Counted from the first letter of the stretch, positions 1 to 14,300 are shown. The stretch: DNA of 64,000 bases from Nematostella vectensis (GCF_932526225.1 NC_064038.1:5876741-5940740); one strand, 5' to 3'. Numbers and translations: made by a program. The notes: a model not told the origin generated them from the sequence alone.

Positions 1-1931
1 AGTCTTGAACTTCTTTATTGACAAAATATCTATACTAATTTTTGTTTTTATAAACTCTCTGTGGACATTTATCTTATAAGAAGCTTTCATATTTACTCGG
101 AAACCAAGTAAAAGCAAAGCAACATAAAGGCACCGTTTGTTAAGGCGTAAATTCGCTTCTGTCGAAGCCTTAGAACTACCCGCGTTTTCGGGAGCTGAGG
201 GACCTGATTTTAATTTCCGGCCTCTTGCAAAAGACCCAGTGCGCGAGCCTTGCATTTCGGTTTCCTCTTTACATGCTGTTTTGGGAAGAGTAACAGTGTT
301 TCGCTGCTAAGTCTTTAGTGATTGATATGTGGTGAGCTCGCGACACAAGGCGGCGGCGGTGCTACTAGCTTTCCCGCCGAAAACACGTTTCCCGCCGAAA
401 ACGTATCAACGTAACGGGACGCGCGCCATTTGGACGCGCGCTTATAAAAACACTGTATTTATTATCAATTTGAAATCTTCAACTTTTTAGTTAAGTGTAT
501 GAAAAAACCTGTAAACCCGTAACAGGTCTGCAAAAAAACTTAAAAAAAACCCCGGGTAGTTTAATTATTATTTTTCTTTTTGAGTATACTCAAAACCAGG
601 TGATGCTCAATTCCGACATTTCATTTCAGGCGAAATTTCCACGTCTTATTAATACGCGTTTTTAATTTCAGAAATCTTAATCGAATCTCTGCGGAGGGTT
701 CCAATTCCCAAATAAAAACAGTAGGCTGATTAAGCGTCTCGTTTTCTATTGTTTTTCTCGTGAAAAATTCCTCCCTTGCCTTTATCTTACCATAGCGATG
801 TTTGGTAGGTGATTTTTCCTTCGCGTTTGATACCCTGGGATTTTTTCTCCCGAATAATAACACTTTATGTGTTAGTTTTCTACAATTGATCCTCACTTTT
901 GTTTAATAAACCAATTTACCAGTTTATGGGAAACTCTTGTTGACTTTACCCTCACAATATTTCAAACCCGCGATGACATATCAGTTATTTTTATTTATTT
1001 TGTTTAAACCACCTGCAGGTTCTCAATGAGGAAGATTGGTTTTTGCCGTGAAAATTTGTTTTGCTCTTTAAAAGAAATTCACTAACGAATTGTCCATTTA
1101 AAGTTTTGATCATTCAATATAACAATATCTTGTTACAGAAATACATGTGTTTCAGCAAAACTTGCGCAAAAAAACTTGATTTGGTTTCGGCATTTCCTTA
1201 CAAAGCCACTGTTAATTTTGCGGCTACGTGAGTTATTATGATGGCTTTTTTCTGTCGCATTTTCACCACATTCTATCCCACAAAATGCCGACTTTATTTT
1301 CTAAAGAAAATCACAACAAATACCAGCAATGTAGCACCTTCACTCCGTAAGAATACCAAAGTGCCGATTCTTTATGTTATTTTATTTGCTTTGCCACTAT
1401 GTTAATTAAATTTACCTCTTGTCGGCTTTAGAGACTTGCTAAGTAAATTTCACTCGCATAGGAAGTAAAACGGTTTATCTGTGAGCGCATGTAAACACCT
1501 TGTTTACACCTAGCTTGAGTGGATAACGCATTACACGCTTATTTGTGAGTTCCCTGCAGATACATAAAATCTATAGTAAACATTGCCTTTATTGACTTCA
1601 ACAAGAGTGACTTTTTTCAATTTCCTCTTTAAACAATAACGCCTGCGTCCCGTAAAGTTTAATACGCGGGTTGCGATGTGAACTATTAAACTAAGACTTT
1701 AATTATGGGTCCTTTTCATTTATCGTGATTGTTCTGACACTTTTTGTACCATAGTGAGAAATGTGATATTCACGCAAAGATATTTCGCTAAAAGTTTATC
1801 CTAAGAAAGCGCTTACGGTAGAATCAGAGCGGAGCTTTATACGATTAAAGTGTTCGCATAGTGAAACTGTCATAACTGCGTTGATGCTATCAACGTAACG
1901 AGCTATAAATGAACTTGTTGGTTCCGACAAT
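1..1931. other. Non-coding left edge
   Basis: No gene is recognisable here. The stretch is AT-rich with scattered stops in all frames. A 91-codon open frame on the minus strand at 621-896 shows no family motif and no convincing splice sites, so I treat it as chance. It may include distal upstream DNA of FoxB, but no element can be named with confidence. Confidence 0.5.
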
Positions 1932-2195
1932 CTATACCGGCTTTTGGTCGGTTAGGTGGCGGACTAATTTACCGTCGGCGCGAATCCAACGCCCTCTTCC
2001 ATCATTTATACCAAAACGCACCAATTCCCTATTTAATGAGGGTTTATGAGCCAGTTCGATCGCCCCTCGCGCTAAAATATCTGGCTGGGGTGGAGTTCGC
2101 AAATTTCCACTTGCCGGGGGTAGAGATTGGGGTCGAATAAAAAACCGGCAATCATTGTAGACAAAATAAACGGGAATATCGGTAAAGATCGCCAC
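1932..2195 (-). other. Unassigned open frame, possible terminal exon
   Basis: An 87-codon open frame on the minus strand that ends in a stop codon. Its composition is more protein-like than its surroundings, with a Gly/Arg/Trp stretch (GRGRWIRADGKL) near the C-terminus. The apparent first codon is GTG, not ATG, so if real it would be a terminal exon entered by splicing (a weak TTATCAG acceptor sits just upstream). I do not recognise a family. It may be chance, or a relic of a mobile element. Confidence 0.15.
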
Positions 2196-2811
2196 TGATA
2201 ATCTCCTTCAAGGTCTTGATAAATTATTTGCAAAATTTTGACTCTTTAGGGCGATTTCAAGTCTGGTCGAGGAAATGGTGAACTCTGTGTTTTTGCTCGC
2301 GCTGCAGTCATGTCTACTTCACCGTGCGTCTTAGATTAATTAACCTTTGTGAAAGCGTTGTAAACAAAGACAGGCAGCTACAAAGCGGCACGGAAAAACA
2401 AAGCGGGTTAAGTGAGGCGTGTGACGAGGGTTTTATTAGTTCTAGCTCCCATCGGTGGGTTTTGTGATGTGTGGTCGCGGGCGAGGAGACTGGAAACCAG
2501 GACGGTTCCTTTGTGCATCCCCGGTGAGTTCCACACGTGAAGTTAGCGGCGGAATTTGAATATTTTATTTAAACTGTCGTGAAAGCGCCCTTTTGTTGAG
2601 GCCCAAACTTCAATAAGGAAATTAACGAGTAATTTGGCTAAGTTTCGGTTTGATGGGCATGTGATAATTAGCCATTCACTATTTAATCGTCAGCGACAGG
2701 CGGCCCTGTGTAATGTCAACAGCACCGCTCAACCAGTGATTCCAAAGGCTCGCTGGAAGCGGCTCCGGACAATAGAAGTTTTTGAAGTCAGCCGGGCTGT
2801 TTTGCAAGCTC

Positions 2812-2819
2812 TATTTAAG
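2812..2819 (+). promoter_or_regulatory. TATA-like box upstream of FoxB
   Basis: TATTTAAG lies about 130 bases before the FoxB ATG, a distance that would give a 5' UTR of roughly 100 bases. This is positional evidence only; no initiator is obvious. Confidence 0.25.
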
Positions 2820-2948
2820 TTGATAGCTAAAGTACACAAGGTGCTATAGCCTTCAAAAGCGACCCAGCTGGTGGAACAGATACAGTGCCCTGTGAACCTG
2901 CTAGGGTAAAGAACTAGGATCTCTTTCACGCTCTAGTATCGTAACAAG

Positions 2949-3737
2949 ATGCCTAGACCACTACGAAACAGTTACGGCAGCGCTAAACCTCCGTACTCCT
3001 ATATCTCTCTCACGGCTATGGCGATACAGAGCTCACCGCAAAAGATGCTCTCTCTGAGCGAGATCTACCAATTCATCATGGACCATTTTCCCTTCTACCG
3101 CGATAACACGCAACGCTGGCAGAACTCCCTTCGTCACAACTTATCGTTCAATGATTGTTTCGTGAAGATTCCTCGTCGTCCTGATCAGCCAGGAAAAGGA
3201 AGCTTGTGGGCTCTTCACCCAGACTGTGGCACAATGTTCGAGAATGGCAGCTTTCTAAGGCGCCGTAAACGCTTTAAGTCAGAACGAGAAAGGACATCAA
3301 AACTCGCCAAGCTTATCAGCGCGACGAGAGAAGACGAGGATGAACTCAGCCCGTCTGAGCAAGAGAGTGCTCCAAGCCCGACGGGATTCAAGCACCCATT
3401 CGCCATCGAGAACTTAATAGGCGTCGAAAGAAAAAGCACACCGTTGGCGACGGCCCCGGCACCGATTCCCTCTCTTCCTACATGTCCTACGTGCGTGAAT
3501 ACTCCGACTTCTACGGGACTTTCTGGGTACCAGAACAATCTTTGGGCTCCGATACCGACCTACTGTGCGAAACCGTGCGCGCACCATCGCGAGACAAGTA
3601 GAAAGGAGCTTGAATATGCGTCGCGATTTCGACCGGCTTACGCGCGCTACGCTCCCGAGCTAGGCTGCGTAAGTGAAGTTATTCCCTTCTACTCCTCCGT
3701 GACGAACACTTCGTACGCTTCGCCTATGTTTAGATGA
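2949..3737 (+). CDS. FoxB: FoxB forkhead transcription factor
   Basis: Intronless 262-residue forkhead (winged-helix) factor of the FoxB class, a nuclear sequence-specific DNA-binding protein. It opens with [10 protein letters not shown] followed at once by the forkhead domain (about residues 13-107: [18 protein letters not shown], recognition helix [19 protein letters not shown] at 59-77, basic wing FLRRRKRFK at 102-110). A start directly in front of the domain, the PDQPGKGS wing and the [19 protein letters not shown] ending are FoxB hallmarks. At residues 151-158 FAIENLIG matches the eh1-like Groucho/TLE co-repressor motif that FoxB proteins carry behind the domain, so a repressor function is likely. 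The C-terminal 100 residues are low in recognisable motifs. The ATG at 2949 is the natural start. FoxB genes are typically single-exon, as here. In cnidarians they are used in body patterning and sensory or neural regions; expression cannot be read from sequence. Confidence 0.95.
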   Translation: MPRPLRNSYGSAKPPYSYISLTAMAIQSSPQKMLSLSEIYQFIMDHFPFYRDNTQRWQNSLRHNLSFNDCFVKIPRRPDQPGKGSLWALHPDCGTMFENGSFLRRRKRFKSERERTSKLAKLISATREDEDELSPSEQESAPSPTGFKHPFAIENLIGVERKSTPLATAPAPIPSLPTCPTCVNTPTSTGLSGYQNNLWAPIPTYCAKPCAHHRETSRKELEYASRFRPAYARYAPELGCVSEVIPFYSSVTNTSYASPMFR

Positions 3738-5058
3738 GAGTTGGGGACTTAAAGAGGACTTGTTCGCGTGAGACAGACAGTTGAAAGTACCTAGTCAATG
3801 GTGTCCGTCATCGGGTAATATGCGCCTATTTACGACGTAATGGAGCGCGAAAGCTCTTCACACCGATCAACTTTCTATCGTGGAAGGAACGATGCGATAC
3901 TCGAGACTCTCCAACCATGATTAGGCGCCTATTTCTGGTCATTAAACAAGGGATTGTTGAGGTTAAAGACTTGGCCCGAAGTGTTGTCTCCATCTCGCAA
4001 GACACAGCATTGCGTTTATTCTTACACCATTTCCATTGACTTTGTATATAGCTCATGATTATTGTATATATTGACCGAAATGATTTTTTCTCGCGATTGG
4101 ACATTCCTCACATTGAGAGGATAAATTTTGAGTTCTTACATAATGGGGAGCTAGTTCTTGTGGCATCTTAGAAGAACCCACTCTTTATCCTATTTCTAGA
4201 GGAAACATTTAAAGTGAGATCTATATTTTTTATCCGTTACAAATACCCATTCGCCCAAAGTGTATATAGTTTAACTGTGGCAAAGGAAAATCAAAATTAC
4301 TATTACTTTATTGGAAATTTGGAATCATATAGAGTATGAACACAGAAATATCTAACTGAACTTTATTACATGACGTAGGAGCTAGAAAACCAAGAAATTC
4401 ATATCCTGATATGTTCCTTGTTCTTCTAGAAATAATTTTAATACACCTATAAATTCATGAATCACTTTAGTTTGTTGAAGTGATCAAATTAGAGTATATA
4501 TTTAAACTAGATTATTCTGTCAACATTTGTCTTCTATCGATCATTGTAAACTTGTGCCTTTATTGATTTTTCTTGTAGACTTGAAGCAGTTACATTAAAG
4601 AGGCATTCTAAGAATGTGCACATTGATCCTTACACGTCGTTTTTTTTTGTAAAAACCATTCACTACTTGACAACTTAGCTTGTCAGAGCTGAAACGACAT
4701 GTTCAAGTTTTTTGGTTCTATAACTAACCACATCCTCCAACTAAATTATCCCAAACAATTCTTCTCCTCCTATTTCCCCTTGGTCTCTTCCCTTACACTC
4801 GCTTCAAGTCTCAGGTAGAAAGCAAATCTAGTTGGGACTTTTTAGACGCTGTTCTTTGCAGGATTAACTTGGCGACAGACTGGCGAGTGTGACTTTAAAA
4901 CTCCCCTCGCAAAACTTGGTGTCTAATGGCGCCAACAAACAACCTCCCATTCTCCTCACCTTTTATTTTAGCAAATATAGTGCACTGCCCTCGTGGTAGA
5001 TAGCTAAAAGACACTACTTTCTAGTTTATTTACTTATATTTTGTGTCCTTTTCCACAG

Positions 5059-5121
5059 AGAACGGGGAAGAACCAGGAGCCTAAGCGAATCACACGTGTT
5101 CAGTGGCGCTTTGGATGCAAA
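5059..5121 (+). other. Exon-like segment with consensus splice sites
   Basis: A 63-base segment preceded by a pyrimidine-rich TTTTCCACAG acceptor and followed by a GTAAGTGAC donor. It is open in one frame (RTGKNQEPKRITRVQWRFGCK). No neighbouring exons were found. It could belong to a non-coding RNA or an unrecognised gene, or be chance. Confidence 0.2.
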
Positions 5122-8100
5122 GTAAGTGACATTCGCTTGCACCAGAGGGCTAGCTTCTAAACTCAATTTCTTTTAGTTTAGATAAATTAAATTAGTAGCC
5201 CTAATTCCGTTAGAGATGTCTTATGTTCGGATAGTTGTTTTGAGGTTTTTCGTTTTTAATCAGAGGAAAGAAGATTTGAGGCAATGATTCAATGGTTATG
5301 TATGTGTTTTTCTTCTCTTTCTTCTTCTTTGAGTATTACTCTTTTCTCTTCAAGCCATTTTAATTCTCAAATTGTTATTAGGGTGTGCTTTATCCCTATT
5401 GAGTGTAAAGAACTTCTAAACTCTGTTTTGCGGTCTAAAATGCCTATATAATGTCAATAAATGTGGGTAACCGTTGGATTTTATTGAAGGTAGCTACAGG
5501 AGAGTGGCTGTTTGAGTAAACACGTCCCACCGATTCTATGCCGCAGAAAGTAGCTTGACCGAGGATTTTGCCTCGCCGCGAATAATTGCTCTAGAGAGCA
5601 ACAACTGCGCGCTATGACTTAGTCCAGGCAAGACTTTTGGGACGCTTATACTTCAAGAATAGCCGTGCCAGTATTCCGACCAGAGTTGCTAGGCAGAGGT
5701 ATAGTTCTGACGAGAATTTAGATTGATGTATCGCTCTCTGCTGTGAGAACCAAAAGCCTATTGCGACGGAACACTGTGAAATTATTAAACTCACTGATTG
5801 CTTAGCTCTGTGTTGTAGCCCCCCTGTGACAAGCTCTCGTTATTTTATTGCGATTTAAGGATAATTTTTTGAGCATGTAGAGTAGAATTTCCGGACTCTG
5901 TCGCCTATCCCATGCTACCAGATACTAACTTTTGAGAAATTTGTCGCCATCTTAAATCGATACTTAAGCGCAAGGGGAGACCAACATGACGGGTTGATGG
6001 CTACAATATGAGCCAATTCGTATAGCCTTGAGTAGTTAAGGGCATTTTGCTGAAGCGTTTTGGAATTGGCACTCAAAATGATTTCGTCTATGGACTAACT
6101 CTTGTTTACACTCGCTGTCCCCATACACATTGTAAACTCTTTAGCATAAATTTTAATTCGCTGTATTTTCATTGAACCAGCCTTTTATTAAATAAAACAA
6201 ATCTTTGGAATTGCTTGTGTCTGTTGGAGACTTTTCTAGTCTTTAATTTGGCAATAAAGTCCTTAGTTTTGTAATTTTAACAAAATTTGTCTGATCTCAT
6301 CCCTTTTCCATCGTGAATGCTTGGTTCACAAAGCAGTAAGAATTATGTTTTCAATGTTTGTTTTTAGCTCTTGCAGAGAAAAGTGCTTTCATCTTTTTTC
6401 TTACCCTTTCCTTTCTTTTTTTGCCCTTTGTATTTTTTTATTCATTTTCCTTTTTCAACGTCTTTATATGTTTGCCAGGCGTGCACTAAAAGTGTCATAA
6501 TACACCAAACCCCTTTGCTAAATTCTTTAAATAAATATTAGTTTTTCGCCTATCCGCAATAAAATAATACATCTCACACTATTTGTCAACCATTCAAAAT
6601 CAACCCCCGGAAAAATCGTAGGAAATCCTGTCCATTTTTTTCATAAATACACAAGTATTAATATTTAGATGGGGTGACAAACTTTTTTGAACGTGACAAT
6701 GTGTGGTGTTTCTACGCCACAAGTTTCCATCATTGCCGAGGCAGTGTTGGTCAAAAAATTTCCTTAGCATTTACGAGTCGTTCTGTTTAGTGGGTTAGGG
6801 ATGTGATTCTGTGCTCTATCCGGAACATGTCAAAAAGTGTTGTCAAATGTTTGGAGACATCTAAAATGGAACACGGTGAACGGGCGTCTTCGGGTCTGGG
6901 TTGAACGCTTGACTCCAATATCGAAGAAGTAAATACACAAGTTGACATTAAACCTGTCAGTGCTTGCGTTGTGTACATCTGTGGACATACCTAAAGGAGA
7001 ATGACAAGAATTCCAGAATTTTGTTGAATTTTGGGCGTTGAATCCCCAGTGTTTTCCGCTACGTTTTTGTGAATGGCAAGACCTGTTGGAGACCTTATAG
7101 ACACATCATGACAACGTGGGTTAACCCAGTCAAGCCCACATTTTTTTTGCATCGTGAGCTCAGTTTATCCATACCAGTTTACGAAAACTATCCCAATTTT
7201 TGTTTTGAATATTAATAAAAGAGATTTATGGGGAAAAATTTGCTGATATTGTGTATACAATGCATAAACTACTGTTACAAGAAAGCTCAACCTTCTTTCT
7301 GTTTGCTGCTAGCGTCACATTTTTCATACCGAAAGCTGGGATGATTTTGAATTATAATTCTTGATATCAAAACTAACCACTTCATTTCTAAGTAACTCTT
7401 ACACTTATTTACTTTTGTTCACATTTTCCTTGTGAACAAAAGTGTAGTCGGACACGTTAAGCAAATGTCGTATCCTTTTGCGTGCTTTGAGTCTAGCCAA
7501 TATTTATTAAGGTAATTTTTCCCGTTGCTTTGTATGCTATAGACATGGTATATGTCACATGAAATCCGGTAAAAAAGCGGCATAATTTAGCGGGATTATC
7601 TCGTCCATATAGCGGTGTTGAAGTTTCCGGCATCATGTTTGACACCGGCTTTATTTGAGGTCTGCCCTCAAACAAGACGCCAAACAACGCTTTTTAAGTC
7701 AAGCAACAAACAAAATAAACCCAGTTTATTGCAAAAAGGTTAAATAGGGTACATCTGTCTATGAATTCTGTGGGTTTTGATTTAAGCACGGGCGTTGAGG
7801 TTGATCTGGCTTGCCCTTTGCTTAGAATCATAAATTTTCACCCCGATTCTTTATTGATGTTATATCCTTTCTGTGATTCCAATGAAGCCTTAAATCGACT
7901 CAGCACTGTGTCTAGAGGTTCGTAAAAGAGTCAGAACAGTCGTCTTATCCCTTGAGACACTTTATCGTTTTATCTTAAATGGATGTCACTTCTCGTCGCT
8001 TCCACCGTTTGTCAGTTTCGCTCCAACACCTCGGCACTTACCTTTATTCGACACTCTAACAGTTCTAATAAAACAACAACTACCCCATCTCTTCCCTAAA

Positions 8101-9515
8101 ATGTCATCTCATTCAAAAATACATTCTAGTTAGAGACCTACAGACTACAGACAAATGTGCCAACTTTGTCGAAGTCAAGACATGACGTCTGCTCGAGTAT
8201 TCACTTCTCCTATCACATGTTAAGTAAAGTTTTTTTTCTTTCCACTAAAATTCCCGTTTTATTTTGACTTGTGATTCGTGCGTTGAGTCGGATTGGTGTA
8301 AAAAACAGACTTATGATAAGTGATTGCATTATCATAGCAGCTGAGAACACTTGATTTCTACTAGAAGTCTTATAATCGGATGATTGCAATATACAAGCTC
8401 TTAACCCGTGGTACTAAAAATTCCAACTAAATAATTAATTAAAGAGAATTTACCCCCCAAACCTCGACATAATTTAGTTGTTATAACCACTCCAAACAGA
8501 GGACTTTCATTAACGTTTTGTCGCCTTACCAAGTGATATTTATATGTGAACTTGTGAAAACTGTTAACTTCAGTTGTAGTTTGTCACGAGGGAAAAAAAC
8601 ACAATAACTAACCTACTCAAACATTACTCGCCGAGGGTGGAAAGTACTCATTTCCTGATGTTCGGGTCTCTTTTTTCAGTTCCCGAATCCGGTGACTAAC
8701 GAGTTATACGCTCCCGACAATAAAACAGGTCATTTAACGATAAGGTAGCGGTGAAAAGAAAGAGAAACGATGAGTTTATTAAGTTTAGAGTTTATTGAAT
8801 AGCTCCAGATACGTAGTTTTAACCTAAAAATATAATGACCCATAGCTTTAATGTAAAGAAAATAAAGTCAGTGTTCTTGATTTAAGTTAGCTTTGTTGCC
8901 AGTTTGTAACCCCTGGTTAGTCTCCCTTAGCAAACAGTAAGAAGAAAAGTGAGAAAAGATAGTTAAACATCCTGTTGCTTCGTAGTTCGATTTGGGAATG
9001 CTTTTCTGTTGTCTTATAAGGCAACTTATCGTCCGCTGTATATAGATAAAATAGCTTGATAATTATGTTGTCAACACTTAATAGTTCTTGCTCATTTTAC
9101 GTGGTATTATAATTTTTTATTGTGGTAAAAGATCTATTGAGTTTACCTTCATAAAAGGCGAAGACGAGTTCTAACTAGTAGCTTGCCAACAACATTGAAG
9201 TCAACTCTGTGTGTGCGACTTCCCAGCTCTATATTTTTCCTTTAATTTTATTAACAAAAAGTCCACAAAGAAACCGGAAAGATCTGTGGCTTGGGGTTTC
9301 TTTGATCAAATGCGCAAAAATGTATTTCCAAAAATAAATTAAAGCTTCCGAAAACACCCAAGCTGTGCCAAGTCCAACCTCACAAGATGATATATCAAGA
9401 ATTAAACAAGAATAAATATTTACTAAAACTCGGATTAAACAATAGTTTACTGCTAAATATATTGTATAATGCACAGAATCGGTCGGTGCTCTGAGAGCTA
9501 GAAATAGTGGTTAAA

Positions 9516-9818
9516 ATGAATAAATATTTGTCTTGGCTGAGAAAACATCGGTGGCTTTTCAGCGATAAATTGACACTTACTTCCCCTGATACTATTGAGT
9601 TGATTACGAATTCAGCTCTTAAAACTTTTAGCGTTCGTCGTAAACTGCGCTGCGGTCGTAGGGGCGGCATTTCTGATCCAAACAAACCAATAAAGTTTAT
9701 CACTACCAATAGCTTTATTAAGTCTGTCGCATCTTTTGTCCCCCTGCTTCGGGGCAAGCAAAATTTCCCCCAGAATTTAATATCTTATGATGTCGGGCTA
9801 GAGAAGAGGGACCTATAG
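9516..9818 (+). other. Unassigned open frame, possible TE relic
   Basis: About 100 codons from the first ATG, Lys/Arg-rich, with RRKLRCGRRGG in the middle. The opposite strand is also open over the same stretch (9395-9757), so one of the two is certainly a shadow. The basic CGRRGG patch is reminiscent of retroelement junctions, but no reverse transcriptase, endonuclease or zinc-knuckle motif is present. Function unknown. Confidence 0.15.
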
Positions 9819-11934
9819 ACGCTAAAATCGTTTGGTATACAAATCAAAGTGGATTTATTTTACTGGGCCTGCAAGACTTTATGCTCAAACAGTGTTGTTC
9901 TATTGGTCGTGAACAAGTGAACTTTGTGAACTATTAATAAAATGAATTTGTTTTGCTTTAGATCTCTGAACGTGCGGCGTGTCTTTGAAGTTAAAATCTC
10001 TCATTGAGTACGTGTGCTGTAATAAGCCTTAAATACGCAACTTAAAGATCACTGTGTGGGGGTCGAACTCTGTGTCGTTACTTACCTAACATTGATCGAA
10101 ACACTGATCAGCGTCCCTAACGAGGTTCAGCCATTATGAGATACGATACAGCCGTTACCCATGCTTGTGGCTACGAACGAATCGCTCGTTAAACGCGACT
10201 GTAATGACGAAACGCGAAAAGAGACCGAACTTTGACTGACGGAAATAAGTTACTCGACATGGTCCCACGTCAAATTATGACAACAAAATTAAGGAAAAGC
10301 AATTTAACGAGGGTTACAGGGTTGTAAAATGAACAATTGCTCGCACGAATGCCGCTAAATTGTTCGAGTACGCTTTAAGCAGATAACAATCTATAGATCT
10401 ATGCACGAGTTCTTTTTAAACTTCTTTAATTCTCGCGCAACATCCGTCAAAATATGCGATTATCGCAATGATTTTTTCTAATTTTGTTTTTGTATTTTGC
10501 TTACTTGATATTGTTTTTGATTTGCGCTCACACTTCCATAAAAATCCAACCCTGCGCGCAATGATATTAGTATCGATTTATATATTTTAAACCTGCCCGG
10601 GTTTTTCAAAATAGAGGAAAATGCAGATGCGATAAAATGTTTAAAATACCTTACCTTTAAGTATACATAGTTTTTTTCTACAAAATATATGACTTGTCAT
10701 ACCACTTGCAAATCGATTTCTAGGAGTATTTAGTCTAGTTTTTCGTGGTTTAAAGGTTAACGGAAAAGTCAAGCTCATTACCAAGGAACTTTCGAGTATC
10801 GTAATATAGTTATGGAATTGTTTTTAATAATTTAGTTTTAAAATATTTGTTAACGAAGACAAATATTATTTTATTCTAATGACCGAAAAAGTTGTTTTTG
10901 TTTTTTAATGGGACTCAAGCGCATAAAAGTCTTGCAGGAATGCAAGTGAATTAGGAAAAACAAAAACGCAATTGCTTTACTATCAGGCTTGTAGTAGAAA
11001 GGTGTCGTGGGATATTTCTGATAGATACTTCAAGAAGTACACTATTAAAGTGTTGTTTTTTTAGGGATGTTATTAGACAGCATGGTTTCGACCCCCTCCC
11101 GTTGTATGCAATTGGCATTGCTTGCTCTCCCCGCATGCTTGGTTGCTGCACATAGCTACTACAATGCGTCATTCATCTAACTGAACCCACAGCAATGTCT
11201 GCTCCATTACCAAAGCGGTAAGGATGCAATTTGGGTTCAGATTTACGTCTTTAACGAGTGACAAAGTAGCAGAAAACATTTTCAGAAATAGAAAATGCGC
11301 GCGTGCGAGTGGGTTTGCATCTAAAAAAGAAGACTAGATGAAGTGTCATAAAAACGATTATAAAAGGCTCGTTGAACCCCGCCAGGGGCGCAAGGCAGGT
11401 GAGAACATAACGCCACGTACGCCTTGAAAATAAAACAGCTAAAATAACAAAGAATTTTTAAGGACGTTAAAATACAGCATGAATCACCCTGAGGCTAGTA
11501 CAGCAATGAAAATCTACTTTTTCTTTTTTTTCTTCTGATATTTGTCAGCTGTTTTTGTGTGGAAGGCTTACGTACAGAGAGCCCTGAGCGTTGCCCACGC
11601 TGTTAACTCTGCAAGGACGCAAGAAAAAGCGCACGTAGTTTTCTGATTCTCGCTTGAACGCAAGCGGCAGAAATAGCGCAAGAGCTTGCGCCCATGCTTG
11701 GTTTTCTTGCGTCTTGTGTCCAACGGTGCGTTTTTGCCTCCTCTTGCGCTTGCGTCAATAGTGCGAACATAACGACATGAGCACGATGACAAAAATGTCA
11801 TCACAAGATTATGAGAAAGAACGTCTTATTTGCGGTGCTTTTTTGATGTATTCTCGTGAATTGTTTTTAGAAATTTCTTACTTGAACGAACGTAAAATGT
11901 CATAAAAAGTATAAACGGCATAAACATAACGAAC

Positions 11935-12510
11935 TTATAATGTGACATAAGAGTCATGGAAACGTAGACATAAACATCGTATAATGACATCGTCAGCATA
12001 GGCTTCCAAACGCATAATGACTCGTGTGATGACTTTTGTGACATGAGCAACATGACGACATAGGTATAACGACATAGGCATAACGAACTTATAATGACAT
12101 AAAGGCATAACCACATCATATGCATAACGAACGAATAATGACATAATAGCCATAACCACATCATAGGCATAACAAACGAATCATGACATAAAAGGCATAC
12201 CCACATCATAGGCATAACAAACGAATAATGACATAAAAGGCATAACCACATCATAGGCATAACAAACGAATAATGACATAAAAGGCATAACCACATCATA
12301 GGCTTAACGAGCGTAAACTGTCATAAGAAGCATAACAGCATCAATGGCATAACGAGCGTATACTGGCATAAAAAGCATAACAGCATCAAAGGCATAACGA
12401 GCGTATAATGACATTATTAGCATGATAGCATAGGCATGAAAAAACATTAGCAATACAACGCTATAACATAACGATGTATAATAACATAAGAAGCATAACG
12501 ACATAACCAT
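11935..12510. repeat. Degenerate 45-bp tandem repeat
   Basis: Imperfect tandem array built from short CATAACGA/GACATA blocks. Between about 12070 and 12305 it settles into a 45-bp period (unit of the type AACAAACGAATAATGACATA followed by AAAGGCATAACCACATCATA). Because 45 is a multiple of three, the minus strand stays open for 157 codons with a repeating MMWLCLLCHYSFVMP peptide; this is a repeat artefact, not a gene. Confidence 0.85.
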
Positions 12511-12549
12511 GACGATCTTATAACGACGTCAGCAACATTACAGCATAGG

Positions 12550-14300
12550 TTTAAGGAGCAGTTGATTGAAATTCTTTAATATGTTTTTTATTGATGAAAA
12601 AGAAAGTTTTAGAGTTCCAACTCTCGAAGTATTAAAAAACCGCAGTAAAACATGGCAAACACACAGACACGCCGCTTGTTTCAATCCCATCAAATGTTCA
12701 TGACGTTATCTTATTACTGAGGTTTCTTCGTCGACAGAAGACTCAAATAAAACCGTGATCATTCATCAGGAAAATGTATTCGAACAAAGTGACCGTCGCT
12801 AGACTAAACTTACTTGCTATTGCGCGGGAGTAGGAGTCTAAAATGAACGTACCGTGCCCTCAAGGTTGGCTTTCGGGATGTCAATCAAATTCATCTCAGC
12901 CAATCACATTTTGTCGTTAGTAGACCTGTTTTTCCCCACCCAGAAAACCATAAGATTTATACATCAGGTCAAAGGTGACTGAGGAAAAGACTCTTAGGGA
13001 CTGCGCTGAAAACAACTGAACAGGCAAATTTCCAAATGAAAAAAGTGGAAAAGGTCGATGTGTCAAGTAAATTGTGAGCTTTTTGATATTCTTATCACAC
13101 AATGCCCTTGTTCGCTTTCCAAGAAAATTACTAAAACGATAGAATTCACATTATCTCCAAGTGAATATCAAATTAACTCAAAGTTGAAATTCAGGAGAAG
13201 CGTCAAACAGATAATAAAATCTGTACCATTTCCCAATGTTTTGGCATGCTATCGTTTTGTATTGTTTTACATGAAGAATTTCACCGAAAGTCAATGCTGC
13301 GAAATGCAAAAAAAAGTTTTATTTGTAATTATAGTTTTTCTTTGTAAACTTGGTCGCTCTCAACATCTGATGAGTCCTCGTTTTTGCGCGTATCGTTTTG
13401 TATTGTTTTACATGAAGATTTTACCGAAAGTCAATACGAAATGCAAAAAAGTTTTGTATTTGTATTATCATTTTTTTTTGTAAACTTCGCTCTCAACATC
13501 TGATGACAACCTGTGTGCAAATTTTCTGCAATAAAGTTTGACTCCAAATTACCCTGAAATAAAAGAATCCTGCTAATGAAAAGAGATAATAAATGCCCCT
13601 TGGTTAATACTTTTCCTATTTCTAATTTGAAAAGTTAATCATGGCTGTTAATCAAATAGTTTTTTATGTTAAACCTTTTTTTTCTCTTTTCGAAAGTCAA
13701 CAATTAACAAAAATAAATCAAAAATTAATCTGTGTTGCCCAAAATAATACTTTCAATACAATGACCACACAAAGTTTTGACACCAAAATCTACAAATGTA
13801 GCAATGTTTATTTATCCCTTGCAGTATTTAGCCTAAAGCTGGACAATAAAATGTTGTAGATAATGAATATATAAATCGGGAATCCTTTGCAATTAATTTT
13901 CTTTAGAAATTATGAAACAGATGTTTTGATCCAAACAACGAAAATCCTAGGCTATGTTTTTCTAATTACCAACCGTTTCCAATTCACACCAAGGCGGTCA
14001 TTCGAATTTCTTTAAAATAATTCCCCTTTTTTGCACTTCTCGCTTCTGGTTTATCCAGTCAATGTTCATTTGACGTGTTATTCGGCTGTAAAAGAGAATG
14101 GAATTTTTTTGAAATCGTGTGCCTTCGTCTTTGTGAAAACCCTTTTTTCTCTGCGGAAATATATTCTCCAAGTGGTTTCTTATTTACTTTTGTAAATAAG
14201 AAATACTTAAGCTTGAAGCAATTATTTGTTGTATATACACAATATTATCTAAGTATTGAGAAAAAGGCCGGCTGGTAATTTACGTCGAGTTGGTCGGTTA
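12550..14300. repeat. AT-rich spacer with a 141-bp tandem duplication
   Basis: No gene seen. At about 13248-13507 a segment of roughly 141 bases is present twice in tandem: ATCGTTTTGTATTGTTTTAC recurs at 13251 and 13392, and both copies end near CTCAACATCTGATGA. The second copy has small deletions. The 141-codon open frame through it is a by-product. Confidence 0.7.

Larger units (their letters stand above)
3738..11900. other. Gene-poor region downstream of FoxB
   Basis: About 8 kb with no recognisable protein domain. It is AT-rich with frequent stops. Only weak candidates stand out: a short exon-like segment at 5059-5121 and an open frame at 9516-9818, listed separately. FoxB 3' UTR sequence must lie in the first part, but no polyadenylation site could be assigned with confidence. 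Confidence 0.5.

Noticed and set aside
3215-3538. 107-codon minus-strand open frame
   Set aside because: Shadow of the FoxB coding sequence.
11826-12299. 157-codon minus-strand open frame (MMWLCLLCHYSFVMP repeats)
   Set aside because: 45-bp tandem repeat artefact; hydrophobic look is due to base composition.
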